DNA from: Mycobacterium colombiense
Lineage (GTDB): Bacteria > Actinomycetota > Actinomycetes > Mycobacteriales > Mycobacteriaceae
NCBI RefSeq assembly: GCF_001665835.1
Contig: NZ_LZSX01000073.1
Coordinates: forward strand, 124,001-188,000
DNA: 64,000 bases
Direction of reading: 5' to 3'
A program made the translations under genes and the position numbers. Numbering within the stretch: position 1 is the first letter of the stretch; each line of letters opens with the position of its first letter. The notes under the pieces were generated by a model. That model searched no databases. It saw only the letters and a list, made by a program, of their open reading frames with translations, and was not told the DNA's origin. This document shows, one piece after another, positions 25,673 through 34,790 of this stretch.

Positions 25673-27142
25673 ATGGCCTTGTTGGCCGACGGCGTGAGTG
25701 AACTCTTCATCGACGGCAAGCTGTCGCCCGGCAGCGCCGGCAACTTCCCCACGGTGAACCCGGCGACCGAAGAGGTGCTGGGCGTCGCCGCCAACGCCGA
25801 CGCCACCGACATGGACCGTGCCATCGACGCCGCGCGACGCGCCTTCGACGAGACGGACTGGTCCCGCAACACCGAATTGCGGGTGCGTTGCATACGACAG
25901 CTGCGTGACGCGATGCGCGAGCACATCGAAGAACTGCGCGACATCACCATCGCCGAGGTCGGCGCCCCCCGGATGCTCACCTCGGCCGCCCAGTTGGAGG
26001 GACCGGTCGGGGACCTGAGCTTTGCGGCCGACACCGCCGAGTCATACGAGTGGAACTCCGACCTCGGCCAGGCATCGCCGATGGGCATCCCGACCCGGCG
26101 CACGATCGCGCGGGAAGCCGTCGGTGTCGTCGGCGCCATCACCCCGTGGAACTTCCCGCACCAGATCAACCTCGCAAAACTGGGTCCCGCGCTGGCCGCC
26201 GGCAACACCGTGGTGCTCAAGCCCGCACCGGACACCCCCTGGTGTGCCGCCGTGCTCGGCGAAATCATCGCCGAACACACCGACTTCCCGCCCGGCGTCG
26301 TCAACATCATCACGTCGAACGACCACCGGGTAGGGGCGCTGCTCTCGAAAGACCCTCGGGTGGACATGGTTTCGTTCACCGGGTCGACCGCGACCGGCCG
26401 CAGCGTGATGGGCGATGCCGCCGCGACCATCAAGCGGGTGTTCCTGGAGCTCGGCGGCAAGTCCGCGTTCGTCGTTCTCGACGATGCCGACCTGGGCGGG
26501 GCGTGTTCGATGTCGGCGTTCACCGCGGCCATGCACGCTGGACAGGGCTGTGCCATCACGACCCGGCTGGTGGTGCCGCGGGCCCGCTACGATGAGGCCG
26601 TCGCCATCGCTGCGGGCACCATGGGCTCGATCAAGCCCGGCGACCCCGACGACTCCGGAACGGTGTGTGGGCCAGTCATTTCCGCCCGGCAACGCGAGCG
26701 GGTGCAGAGCTACCTCGATCTGGCGATCGCCGAGGGCGGGACGTTCGCCTGCGGCGGCGGCCGCCCGGCGGACCGGGACCGCGGGTTCTTCATCGAACCC
26801 ACCGTGATCGCGGGCCTGACCAACGACGCGCGGCCCGCCCGGGAGGAGATCTTCGGGCCGGTGCTCACCGTGATCGCCTACGACGGCGAAGACGACGCGC
26901 TGCGCATCGCCAACGACTCGCCATATGGCTTGTCGGGCACCGTGTTCGGTGCCGACCCCGAGCGTGCGGCCAACTTCGCCGCGCGGATGCGCGTGGGCAC
27001 CGTCAATGTCAACGGCGGTGTCTGGTACTCCGCCGACGCGCCGTTCGGCGGATACAAGCAATCCGGCAACGGACGCGAAATGGGCCTGGCCGGCTTCGAG
27101 GAGTACCTGGAAATCAAGACCATTGCCACAGCTGTGCAGTGA
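25673..27142 (+). CDS. aldA: NAD(P)-dependent aldehyde dehydrogenase AldA
   Basis: The 489-residue enzyme is the same length as Mtb AldA (Rv0768). Catalytic Cys293 is in GQGCAI, the general base Glu259 in LELGGKS and Asn160 in PWNFP. It oxidises an aldehyde to an acid. The ATG at 25673 is preceded by GGGAGCGGG; the longer open frame to 24677 runs back over the divergent TetR and is not coding. It is first gene of the plus-strand operon with an SDR, a hydroxyacid dehydrogenase and a CMD protein, and is divergent from its likely regulator. Confidence 0.94.
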   Translation: MALLADGVSELFIDGKLSPGSAGNFPTVNPATEEVLGVAANADATDMDRAIDAARRAFDETDWSRNTELRVRCIRQLRDAMREHIEELRDITIAEVGAPRMLTSAAQLEGPVGDLSFAADTAESYEWNSDLGQASPMGIPTRRTIAREAVGVVGAITPWNFPHQINLAKLGPALAAGNTVVLKPAPDTPWCAAVLGEIIAEHTDFPPGVVNIITSNDHRVGALLSKDPRVDMVSFTGSTATGRSVMGDAAATIKRVFLELGGKSAFVVLDDADLGGACSMSAFTAAMHAGQGCAITTRLVVPRARYDEAVAIAAGTMGSIKPGDPDDSGTVCGPVISARQRERVQSYLDLAIAEGGTFACGGGRPADRDRGFFIEPTVIAGLTNDARPAREEIFGPVLTVIAYDGEDDALRIANDSPYGLSGTVFGADPERAANFAARMRVGTVNVNGGVWYSADAPFGGYKQSGNGREMGLAGFEEYLEIKTIATAVQ

Positions 27143-27172
27143 CCGCGCCAAACAGGCGAGCGAGAGGAAAAC

Positions 27173-27922
27173 ATGCGATTCGAGAATAAAGTCGGCATCG
27201 TCACCGGTTCCGGTGGCGGCATCGGGCAGGCGTACGCCGAGGCGCTGGCCCGCGAGGGCGCGGCGGTGGTGGTCGCCGACATCAACGCCGAGGCCGCCGA
27301 CGCGGTCGCCAAGCAGATCGTCGCCGACGGTGGAACCGCCATCAGCATCCCGGTCGATGTGTCCGACCCCGTGTCGGCCAAGGAGATGGCCGACCGCACG
27401 CTGGCCGAGTTCGGCGGCATCGACTACCTGGTCAACAATGCCGCGATCTTCGGCGGCATGAAGCTCGACTTCTTGCTCACCATCGACCCGGAGTACTACC
27501 GCAAGTTCATGAGCGTGAACCTGGACGGGGCGCTGTGGTGCACCCGTGCGGTGTACAAGAAGATGGCCAAGCGCGGCGGCGGAGCGATCGTCAACCAGTC
27601 GTCCACCGCCGCCTGGCTTTACGCGAACTACTACGCCCTGGCCAAGGTCGGGCTCAACGGCCTGACGCAACAACTCTCCCGCGAACTGGGTGGCCAGAAT
27701 ATCCGGATCAACGCGATCGCCCCCGGGCCCATCGACACCGAGGCCAACCGGACCACCACCCCCAAAGAGATGGTCGACGACATCGTCAAGGGTCTGCCGC
27801 TGTCGCGGATGGGAACCCCCGAGGATCTGGTCGGCATGTGCCTGTTCCTGCTCTCAGACGAGGCGTCGTGGATCACCGGACAGATCTTCAACGTTGACGG
27901 CGGGCAGATAATCCGATCATGA
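27173..27922 (+). CDS. Short-chain dehydrogenase/reductase (Rv0769-like)
   Basis: The 249-residue SDR has TGSGGGIG (residues 11-18), an NNAA motif, Ser143/144 and YALAK (Tyr154/Lys158). The C-terminus ITGQIFNVDGGQ is typical of the family. Context suggests it works on the same substrate stream as AldA, but the substrate is unknown. The ATG follows GAGAGGAAA; aldA ends 30 bases upstream. Mtb Rv0769 is 248 residues. Confidence 0.92.
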   Translation: MRFENKVGIVTGSGGGIGQAYAEALAREGAAVVVADINAEAADAVAKQIVADGGTAISIPVDVSDPVSAKEMADRTLAEFGGIDYLVNNAAIFGGMKLDFLLTIDPEYYRKFMSVNLDGALWCTRAVYKKMAKRGGGAIVNQSSTAAWLYANYYALAKVGLNGLTQQLSRELGGQNIRINAIAPGPIDTEANRTTTPKEMVDDIVKGLPLSRMGTPEDLVGMCLFLLSDEASWITGQIFNVDGGQIIRS

Positions 27923-27957
27923 GTCGCGCCGACGACGATGCAGAGCGCAAGAGCGGT

Positions 27958-28005
27958 GTGGGGGCACGCCCCCACAAGTGGGAGGTACCCCCACCCGCTT
28001 GCGGG
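27958..28005. repeat. Palindromic GC-rich intergenic element
   Basis: Between the SDR and the next gene is a block of nested inverted repeats: GTGGGGGC-AC-GCCCCCAC (27958-27975), then GTGGGAGGTACCCCCAC, then CCCGC-TT-GCGGG (27994-28005). It resembles small repetitive palindromic elements scattered between genes in several mycobacteria. It may fold in the mRNA and lower expression of the downstream genes. I see only one copy in this window. Confidence 0.55.
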
Positions 28006-28021
28006 GGAGAGGAGCGGCGCC

Positions 28022-28879
28022 ATGAGTGACGATCTGAAGCTCGGCTATATCGGGCTGGGCAACATGGGCGCGCCGATGGCCACGAAGATGACCGAATGGC
28101 CCGGCGGCGTAACGGTTTACGACATTCGGACCGAGGCGATGACCCCGCTGGTCGAAAAGGGCGCCGGCCTGGCCGACAGCGTCGCCGACGTCGCCGCCGC
28201 CGACCTCATCCACATCACCGTGCTCAACGACGCCCAGGTGCGTGAGGTGGTCGGCGAACTGGCCGCGCACGCCAAGCCCGGCACCGTCATCGCGATCCAC
28301 TCGACCATCAGCGACACCACGGCGGTCGAGCTCGCGGCCGAGCACAAGCCGCACGGTATTCATATCGTCGACGCGCCGGTCAGCGGTGGGGCCGCCGCGG
28401 CGGCGAAGGGCGAGCTGGCCACCATGGTGGGCGCCGAGCGTGAGGTCTACGAGAAGATCAAGCCGGCGTTCAAACACTGGGCGGCGATGGTCGTGCACGC
28501 CGGCGATCCGGGCGCTGGAACCCGAATGAAGCTGGCGCGCAACATGTTGACATTCACCTCGTACGCCGCGGCGTGTGAGGCCATGAAGCTGGCCGAGGCG
28601 GCCGGGCTGGATCTGCAGGCCCTGGGCCGGGTGGTGCGTCACACCGACGCGCTCACCAGCGGTCCGGGGGCGATCATGGTCCGTGACAACATGAAAGACC
28701 TTGAGCCGGACAACTTCCTGTACGAACCCTTCCTGCACACTCGGGGACTGGGGGAGAAGGACCTGAGCCTGGCGCTGGCCCTGGGCGAGGCGGTCTCGGT
28801 CGACCTGCCGCTCGCCGAGTTGGCCTACCGGCGGTTGGCCGCGAGCCTTGGGGTTCCGCACACAGAGAAAGAGGCGTGA
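28022..28879 (+). CDS. 3-hydroxyisobutyrate/beta-hydroxyacid dehydrogenase family (Rv0770-like)
   Basis: The 285-residue protein starts with a Rossmann motif GLGNMG (residues 11-16) and contains DAPVSGGAAAA, the family substrate-binding signature, and a catalytic Lys in MKLARNML. It oxidises a beta-hydroxyacid or reduces a semialdehyde with NAD(P). The ATG at 28022 follows GAGAGGAG; the 28-residue extension in frame is encoded by the palindromic element and was rejected. Its last base is shared with the next gene's ATG. Confidence 0.9.
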   Translation: MSDDLKLGYIGLGNMGAPMATKMTEWPGGVTVYDIRTEAMTPLVEKGAGLADSVADVAAADLIHITVLNDAQVREVVGELAAHAKPGTVIAIHSTISDTTAVELAAEHKPHGIHIVDAPVSGGAAAAAKGELATMVGAEREVYEKIKPAFKHWAAMVVHAGDPGAGTRMKLARNMLTFTSYAAACEAMKLAEAAGLDLQALGRVVRHTDALTSGPGAIMVRDNMKDLEPDNFLYEPFLHTRGLGEKDLSLALALGEAVSVDLPLAELAYRRLAASLGVPHTEKEA

Positions 28880-29307
28880 TGGACGAGCTGCGCAGCAAGG
28901 GTCTCGCGAAGATGAACGAGGTCTACGGCTGGGAGATGCCCAACATCGAAGGCGACGCGTACTTCGACCTGACCGTTGACCACCTGTTCGGCAGCATCTG
29001 GACGCGACCGGGATTGTCGATGCGCGACAAGCGCATCATGACGCTGACGGCGGTGACCGCGATCGGAAACCGCGACCTGGCCGAAATCCAAATCAACGCC
29101 GCACTGCTCAACGGCGAGCTCACCGAGACCGAGCTGAAGGAAATGGCCGTCTTCCTCACCCACTACCTCGGCTTCCCGCTGGGTTCGGCGCTCAACGGCG
29201 CGGTCGACGCCGTCGTCGCCAAGCGCAAGAAGGCCGCAGCGAAGGGCTCCGGTGAGGACAAGAAGGCCAACGTGGATGCCGCGTTGAAGATGCACTCGCG
29301 CGAGTGA
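28879..29307 (+). CDS. Carboxymuconolactone decarboxylase-like protein (Rv0771-like)
   Basis: The 142-residue CMD/AhpD-fold protein carries SMRDKRIMTLTAVTAIGN and ELTETELKEMAVFLTHYLGF, as in Mtb Rv0771. It lacks the CxxC of AhpD-type peroxidase partners, so it is more like a decarboxylase or lactonase. The C-terminus is a Lys-rich tail. The ATG overlaps the preceding stop by one base (TGATG), so it is translationally coupled in the aldA operon. The true reaction is not known. Confidence 0.9.
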   Translation: MDELRSKGLAKMNEVYGWEMPNIEGDAYFDLTVDHLFGSIWTRPGLSMRDKRIMTLTAVTAIGNRDLAEIQINAALLNGELTETELKEMAVFLTHYLGFPLGSALNGAVDAVVAKRKKAAAKGSGEDKKANVDAALKMHSRE

Positions 29308-29317
29308 TCCACCAATC

Positions 29318-30403
29318 TCAATACGGCTGAACGCCTTCGGGCATCACGTACTCGGAGATCGGTCCGGCGAACCCGTTGATCGTCGTTCCGCCGTTGATCA
29401 TGCCCGGCGCCATCTCCAGCATGTTGTGCGGGAATCCGAACCGCGGCTTGGTCAGCGCGTCGAGCCGGGCCAGCTCGTCGACGCTCAGATTCACGTCGAC
29501 GGCCCGGACGTTGTCCTCGAGCTGGGAGAGCCGGCGCGCCCCGATGATGACGGACGAGACGGCGCGCTGCGCGCGCACCCAGGCCAGCGCCACGCTGGCG
29601 ACGTTGGTTTCGTGCGCCTTGGCGATGGCCTCGAGTTCGTCGATGACGGCGTAGGTCTTCTCGTTGAGAAAGGCGTCGACCATGGCGCCGCGGTCGGCGT
29701 TGCGCCGGCCGCTGTTCGCGCGGGTGTACTTGCCGCTCAGGACGCCGCCCTTCAACGGCGACCACGGCGTGATGCCGAGGCCGAATTCGGAGGCCATCGG
29801 GACGAGGTCTTGTTCGATGGCGCGTTCCAGCAGCGAGTACTCGACCTGCAGCCCGACGAACGACGACCAGCCGCGGAACTGGGCGATGAGGTTGGCCTGG
29901 GCGATCTTCCACGCCGGGGTGTCCGAAACCCCGATGTAGCGCACCTTGCCGGCCCGAACGAGGTCCTCGAGCGCCGCCATGGTCTCCTCGATGGGGGTGT
30001 TGGCGTCCCAGATGTGCAGCCAGTACAAGTCGATGTAGTCGGTTTGCAAGCGCCGCAACGAGTTTTCGCAGGCATTGATCAGCGACTTGCGGCCCGAGCC
30101 GCCGCCGTTGGGATCGCCCGGATACAGGTTGCCGCTGAACTTGGTCGCGATCGCCAGTCGATCGCGGCGGGCGGGGTGGCGCCCGATGTGGTCCCCGATG
30201 ATCTTCTCGGAGTGGCTTCGGGTGTAGAAGTTGGCGGTGTCGATGAAGTTACCGCCGAGCTCGAGGTATCGATCGATGATCTGTTGGGACTCTTCCACGC
30301 TGGTGCCCCAGCCGAGGTCTTCGCCGAACGTCATGGCGCCCAGGCACAGGGGGCTGACGCGCAGACCGGATCGCCCGAGTGTCACGTATTGATCCAGCGG
30401 CAT
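29318..30403 (-). CDS. Aldo/keto reductase
   Basis: The 361-residue AKR has the catalytic tetrad Asp55, Tyr60 (DTANFY), Lys88 (TKFS) and His130 (YWLHIWD). It would reduce aldehydes or ketones with NADPH. The ATG at 30403 was chosen because GGGAG lies eight bases before it; a GTG three codons upstream is the alternative. It is divergent from a MarR gene across 71 bases containing two inverted repeats, so it is the likely regulatory target. Mtb has no gene at this place between Rv0771 and purD. Confidence 0.9.
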   Translation of the reverse strand: MPLDQYVTLGRSGLRVSPLCLGAMTFGEDLGWGTSVEESQQIIDRYLELGGNFIDTANFYTRSHSEKIIGDHIGRHPARRDRLAIATKFSGNLYPGDPNGGGSGRKSLINACENSLRRLQTDYIDLYWLHIWDANTPIEETMAALEDLVRAGKVRYIGVSDTPAWKIAQANLIAQFRGWSSFVGLQVEYSLLERAIEQDLVPMASEFGLGITPWSPLKGGVLSGKYTRANSGRRNADRGAMVDAFLNEKTYAVIDELEAIAKAHETNVASVALAWVRAQRAVSSVIIGARRLSQLEDNVRAVDVNLSVDELARLDALTKPRFGFPHNMLEMAPGMINGGTTINGFAGPISEYVMPEGVQPY

Positions 30404-30430
30404 GAGGCCCACTCCCTGGTAGGTTGTTCG

Positions 30431-30450
30431 GTTATGAGATTGTTCATAAC
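30431..30450. promoter_or_regulatory. Inverted repeat, candidate MarR operator
   Basis: GTTATGA-N6-TCATAAC is perfect over 7 bases per arm and lies in the AKR/MarR intergenic region. The local sequence is AT-rich against a GC-rich background. Confidence 0.65.
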
Positions 30451-30457
30451 AAAACTA

Positions 30458-30471
30458 GTTCATAGCTGAAC
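30458..30471. promoter_or_regulatory. Second inverted repeat before the MarR gene
   Basis: GTTCA-TAGC-TGAAC is perfect over 5 bases per arm and ends three bases before the MarR ATG. Binding here would block MarR translation initiation or transcription. Confidence 0.5.
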
Positions 30472-30474
30472 GAT

Positions 30475-30894
30475 ATGGCAAGTCGAATGTCTGCAGTCGA
30501 TGCGGCCAAGATCTGGTCACTGAACTACCGGGTGCTGCTCTCGGTCATCTCGTGCGCCGAGGCCGATATCTGCGCGCTGGGCCTCGAGTCCAAGGAACTG
30601 TTTCTGCTCGCCGAGATCGACGAGCATCCCTATCCGGCCGAACTGGCCGCGACGCTGAGCATGCCCAAGGCGACGGTGACGCTGTACCTGAAGCGGCTCG
30701 AGGCCGCGGGGTTCGTGCGCCGCGAGATCGACCCGTGCGATCTGCGTCGCCACCGGCTGCTGCTCACCCCGGCCGGACGCCAGGCCGCCAGGAAAGGCCT
30801 GAGCCTGCTCTCCGACGAGTTCGACAAGCGCCTCGGACGCCTCACCGTCGCGCAGCGCAACGACCTCAGGGCGCTGCTGGAGAAAATCGTCTGA
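30475..30894 (+). CDS. MarR-family transcriptional regulator
   Basis: The 139-residue winged-helix regulator has a recognition region LAATLSMPKATVTLYLKRLE and the wing/after-wing segment DPCDLRRHRLLLTPAGR. MarR proteins are dimeric and usually released from DNA by phenolic or oxidative ligands; a cysteine pair is present (Cys27, Cys33). It is divergent from the aldo/keto reductase, and two inverted repeats lie between them. It probably controls both genes. Confidence 0.88.
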   Translation: MASRMSAVDAAKIWSLNYRVLLSVISCAEADICALGLESKELFLLAEIDEHPYPAELAATLSMPKATVTLYLKRLEAAGFVRREIDPCDLRRHRLLLTPAGRQAARKGLSLLSDEFDKRLGRLTVAQRNDLRALLEKIV

Positions 30895-30944
30895 ATCTGG
30901 GGACGGTGGGCGTGGGCCGTTTGACCGGGCTAGTCTGACGTGTC

Positions 30945-32213
30945 GTGCGCGTCCTGGTGATTGGTTCCGGTGCCCGTGAACATGCGTTGCTGCTGGCGCT
31001 ACGCAAAGACCCCGAGGTCACGGGGCTGGCGATCGCTCCCGGCAACGCCGGCACCGCGCGGCTGGCCGACCAGCACGACGTCGATGTCACCTCGGCCGAC
31101 GACGTCGTCGCCCTGGCGCGCGAGGTCCGCGCCGACCTGGTGGTCATCGGTCCCGAGGTGCCACTGGTCCTCGGGGTGGCCGACGCGGTGCGGGCCGCGG
31201 GCATCGCCTGCTTCGGTCCCAGCAAGGACGCCGCCCGCATCGAAGGCAGCAAGGCTTTCGCCAAAGAGGTCATGGCCGCGGCCGGGGTGCGCACCGCGAC
31301 CAGTGAAATCGTCGATACCCCCGCGCATTTAGACGCCGCCCTGGACCGGTTCGGCCCGCCGGCGGGGGATGCGGCCTGGGTGGTGAAGGACGACCGCCTG
31401 GCCGCCGGTAAGGGCGTCGTGGTGACCGCGGATCGCGGTGTCGCACGCGCGCACGCCGCCGGGCTGCTCGAGGCGGGGCACCCGGTGCTGTTGGAGTCCT
31501 ACCTGGACGGCCCCGAGGTGTCGCTGTTCTGCGTCGTCGACGGCGCAACCGTGGTGCCGCTGCTGCCGGCGCAGGACTTCAAACGTGTCGGCGACGGCGA
31601 CAGCGGGCCCAACACCGGCGGCATGGGCGCCTACGCGCCGGTCCCGTGGCTTCCCGACGAGGTATATCGCGACGTGGTCAGCAACATCGTCGAACCCGTT
31701 GCGGCCGAGATGGTTGTGCGGGACAGCTCGTTCAGCGGATTGCTGTATGCCGGACTCGCGATCACCGCGAACGGACCCTCGGTGGTCGAATTCAATTGCC
31801 GCTTCGGCGATCCCGAGACGCAGGCGGTGCTGGCGCTGCTGGAATCGCCGCTGGGCCAGCTGTTGTATGCGGCGGCCAGCGGCACCCTGGCGGACTTCGG
31901 CGAGCTGCGCTGGCACGACGGCGCGGCCGTGGCGGTGGTGGTGGCGGCGGAGAGCTATCCGGGGCGCCCCCGCGTGGGAGACGTCATCGTGGGCTCGGAA
32001 GCCGACGGGGTGCTGCACGCCGGCACGGCGCGGCGCGACGACGGCGAGATCGTCTCGTCGGGTGGCCGGGTGCTGTCGGTGGTGGGCACCGGAGCCGATC
32101 TGACGGCCGCCCGGGCCCAAGCCTACGAGGTCGTGCGTTCAATTCGGCTGCCGGGCAGCCATTTCCGCAGTGACATCGCCCAATTGGCGGCCGACGGGAA
32201 GGTCCGCGTCTAG
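30945..32213 (+). CDS. purD: Phosphoribosylamine-glycine ligase PurD
   Basis: The 422-residue ATP-grasp enzyme performs the second step of purine biosynthesis, joining glycine to phosphoribosylamine. It begins [18 protein letters not shown] and carries [26 protein letters not shown] and [12 protein letters not shown], all typical. The start is a GTG at 30945. Its TAG stop overlaps the ggtA stop tail to tail through the shared CTAG. Mtb orthologue: Rv0772. Confidence 0.96.
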   Translation: MRVLVIGSGAREHALLLALRKDPEVTGLAIAPGNAGTARLADQHDVDVTSADDVVALAREVRADLVVIGPEVPLVLGVADAVRAAGIACFGPSKDAARIEGSKAFAKEVMAAAGVRTATSEIVDTPAHLDAALDRFGPPAGDAAWVVKDDRLAAGKGVVVTADRGVARAHAAGLLEAGHPVLLESYLDGPEVSLFCVVDGATVVPLLPAQDFKRVGDGDSGPNTGGMGAYAPVPWLPDEVYRDVVSNIVEPVAAEMVVRDSSFSGLLYAGLAITANGPSVVEFNCRFGDPETQAVLALLESPLGQLLYAAASGTLADFGELRWHDGAAVAVVVAAESYPGRPRVGDVIVGSEADGVLHAGTARRDDGEIVSSGGRVLSVVGTGADLTAARAQAYEVVRSIRLPGSHFRSDIAQLAADGKVRV

Positions 32214-33793
32214 AAGGCGGCGGCCTGGCCGTCCCGGCGCGGATCGCTGGCCGCGAAGTAGCCGCCCTCGAGGCGCCAGATCGCCTGGCAGCTGCCGAAC
32301 TGGTTGTAGTCGTCGACGGCGACCAGATCGTGTCCGCGCCGGCGCAATTCGTCCAGCGTCGAGTCCGGGAAACCCCTTTCGCAGCTGACCTGCATACCCT
32401 CCACCCACCGGAACCGCGGGCCGTCGCATGCCGCCTGCGGATTCTGCCCGTGGTCGGCGATGCGCACCATCACCTGCACGTGACCCTGGGGCTGCATCAT
32501 TCCGCCCATCACCCCGAAGCTCATGACCGGTGCGCCGTCTCTGGTCACAAATCCCGGGATGATGGTGTGGTACGGACGCTTGTTCGGCGCCACGGAGTTC
32601 GGATGTCCAGGGGTGGCAACAAAATTCGCGCCCCGGTTCTGCAGGGAGATCCCGGTGCCCGGGACCACCACGCCCGACCCGAACCCCGTGTAGTTCGACT
32701 GGATCATCGACACCATCATCCCCGCGGCGTCGGCCGCGGTGAGGTAGACGGTTCCGCCCGCCGCGGCCCCGGCGGATGCGGGCTTGGCCCGCCCGCGGTC
32801 GATCAGTCCCGCGCGCTGCTTCAGGTACTCCTTGTCCAACAGGCGTTCCGGCCCCACCGGCATGTGTTCGATGTCGCCGACATAGGCCTGGGCGTCGGCG
32901 AACGCCAGCTTCAACGCTTCGATCTGCAAGTGCACGCTGTCAGCGGAATCCGCTGGCAGCGAGGCCATGTCGAAATGCTCCAGGATGCCCAGCGCGATCA
33001 GCGCGACGATGCCCTGCCCGTTGGGCGGGATCTCGTGCACCGTGTACCCGCGGTAGCCGCCGTCGACCGTGCCCACCCAGTCGGCGCGGTGAGCCGCCAG
33101 GTCGCCGGCCCGCATGGCGCCGTCGTTGCCCAGCGCGTGCGCCTCGAGCTGGGCGGCCAGTTCGCCACGGTAGAACGCCTCGCCGTTGGTCGCGGCGATC
33201 GTCTCGAGCGTCGTGGCATGGTCCGGCAGGCTGAAACGCTCACCCGGTTTCGGCGCGCGCCCGCCGGGCAGAAACGCCGGGGCGAAACCGGGCTGGCTTT
33301 CAAAGAGCGGCACCTGGGCCGCCCATTGCTCCGCGACGGTCGGTGAGACCGGAAAGCCGTTGCGGCCGTATGCTATTGCGGGTTCGAAGAGCCGTTCGAA
33401 CGGCAATTTGCCGAACTTGGCATGCAGTTCGGTCCACGCCGACACGGCGCCGGGCACGGTCACCGAATTCCAGCCCAGGATCGGAACGCCCTTGCCGCCG
33501 AAGTATTCCGGCGTCCACGCCGCGGGCGATCGGCCCGAAGCGTTCAGCCCGTGCAGTTGCTCGCCATCCCACACGATGGCGAAGGCGTCTGAACCGATGC
33601 CGTTGGATACGGGCTCCACGATTGTCAGGGTGATGGCGGTGGCGATGGCCGCGTCCACCGCGCTGCCGCCCCGCGCGAGCATCCGCAGACCCGCTTGGGC
33701 GGCGAGCGGTTGCGATGTGCACACGACGTTTTCCGCCAGGATGGGCTTGCGTGGCCAGGCGTACGGGAGGTTCCAGTCGAAAGGTGCGGTCAC
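32210..33793 (-). CDS. ggtA: Gamma-glutamyltranspeptidase GgtA
   Basis: The 527-residue Ntn-hydrolase is made as one chain that cleaves itself before the nucleophile Thr348 in [10 protein letters not shown]. Other family motifs are [17 protein letters not shown] and [13 protein letters not shown]. No signal peptide is present, so it is probably cytoplasmic, like Mtb GgtA (Rv0773c). It would process gamma-glutamyl compounds or related acyl amides. The PQGH-containing C-terminal domain resembles the family form with cephalosporin-acylase-like members, so the substrate need not be glutathione. Confidence 0.93.
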   Translation of the reverse strand: MTAPFDWNLPYAWPRKPILAENVVCTSQPLAAQAGLRMLARGGSAVDAAIATAITLTIVEPVSNGIGSDAFAIVWDGEQLHGLNASGRSPAAWTPEYFGGKGVPILGWNSVTVPGAVSAWTELHAKFGKLPFERLFEPAIAYGRNGFPVSPTVAEQWAAQVPLFESQPGFAPAFLPGGRAPKPGERFSLPDHATTLETIAATNGEAFYRGELAAQLEAHALGNDGAMRAGDLAAHRADWVGTVDGGYRGYTVHEIPPNGQGIVALIALGILEHFDMASLPADSADSVHLQIEALKLAFADAQAYVGDIEHMPVGPERLLDKEYLKQRAGLIDRGRAKPASAGAAAGGTVYLTAADAAGMMVSMIQSNYTGFGSGVVVPGTGISLQNRGANFVATPGHPNSVAPNKRPYHTIIPGFVTRDGAPVMSFGVMGGMMQPQGHVQVMVRIADHGQNPQAACDGPRFRWVEGMQVSCERGFPDSTLDELRRRGHDLVAVDDYNQFGSCQAIWRLEGGYFAASDPRRDGQAAAF

Positions 33794-33811
33794 CTCCGCG
33801 AGCGTAACTCG

Positions 33812-34726
33812 CTACGCCGTCAGCAGCGGTGCCATCCAGGTCAGCTCGGCGGGCAACTGCGAACTCCAAAATGCCCCGTCGTGCCCGCCGGGCGAGAAGC
33901 CACCGGCCGGCGGACTGGGCAGTTGCGCGATGAACTGCTTTGTCGCGGCATAAAACGGATCGCTGTCGCCGCAATCGATCCGGATGGGGATCGAGGCCAG
34001 GGCGGGCATGCCGAACACCGAGTTGGCCGCGAAGTCGTCCGGCCCGTCGAAGGCTCCGGGTGCGGCCGCACCCGAGGACATCCACAGCGCCGGGCTCACC
34101 GCGCAGATCGCCGCGGTGCGGGCCGGTCCCAGCCGGCCGCCCAGCAGCAACGCGCCGTAGCCGCCCATCGACCAGCCCAGGAACGCCACCCGTGAGGTGT
34201 CCAGATTCTGGTTGCCCAGCATCGGGATGAGCTCGTCGAGCACCATCGCGCCGCTGTCCTCACCGGACGACCGCTTGTGCCAATAGCCGCCACCGCCGTC
34301 GACGGCGACCACGGCGAACGGTGGCAGTCCGGCGTCGACGGCCTGCGCCAGACCGTGTTCGACGCCGCCCGCCATCACGGTGGACGCGTCACTGCCCTTG
34401 CCGTGCAGCGCGATCACGGGTCGCAGCGGCTTCGTCTGGCCCGGCGGACGCGCGATGGCCCAGTTGGTGTTCGCCCCGCCGCGCGCGGCGGAGGCGAAGG
34501 AACCGGTCACCATCGTCGGCGCGGCCGCCGCCGGCGGAGCCGGGTCGCGAGGTGGGCCGGGCGGCGGTGCCAACGGCATCCGGGTGGCGGCCGTCGATGC
34601 CGGCATCGCGTGAGATGTGCGGGGCTCTAACAGGATGTCGAGCCCGTAGGCGCCCACCGCGCCCACGGCCGCGCTGGCGCCGAGGCCGAGCAGGGCGCGT
34701 CGGCTCAAGTCGGGCATGCGGGCCAT
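33812..34726 (-). CDS. Exported esterase with twin-arginine signal (Rv0774c-like)
   Basis: The 304-residue alpha/beta hydrolase has an N-terminal twin-arginine signal (DLSRRALLGLGASAAVG). A Pro/Ala-rich linker precedes the catalytic domain with nucleophile Ser186 in GWSMGG and a late His in GGHDGAFW. The fold is of the antigen-85/esterase D type. It is expected outside the membrane, hydrolysing lipid esters. The start at 34726 is chosen over the frame to 34936, which overlaps the divergent TetR. It matches Mtb Rv0774c. Confidence 0.9.
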   Translation of the reverse strand: MARMPDLSRRALLGLGASAAVGAVGAYGLDILLEPRTSHAMPASTAATRMPLAPPPGPPRDPAPPAAAAPTMVTGSFASAARGGANTNWAIARPPGQTKPLRPVIALHGKGSDASTVMAGGVEHGLAQAVDAGLPPFAVVAVDGGGGYWHKRSSGEDSGAMVLDELIPMLGNQNLDTSRVAFLGWSMGGYGALLLGGRLGPARTAAICAVSPALWMSSGAAAPGAFDGPDDFAANSVFGMPALASIPIRIDCGDSDPFYAATKQFIAQLPSPPAGGFSPGGHDGAFWSSQLPAELTWMAPLLTA

Positions 34727-34790
34727 TATGCCCTGGCCGTTTGGCCGAAATGGCAATGCAGTACCACTTTGGCTGGCACGATGGCTACTC

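Noticed and set aside
26042..27673. 543-residue minus-strand frame
   Set aside because: It spans two real plus-strand genes (aldA and SDR) and has shadow composition typical of GC-rich antisense frames.
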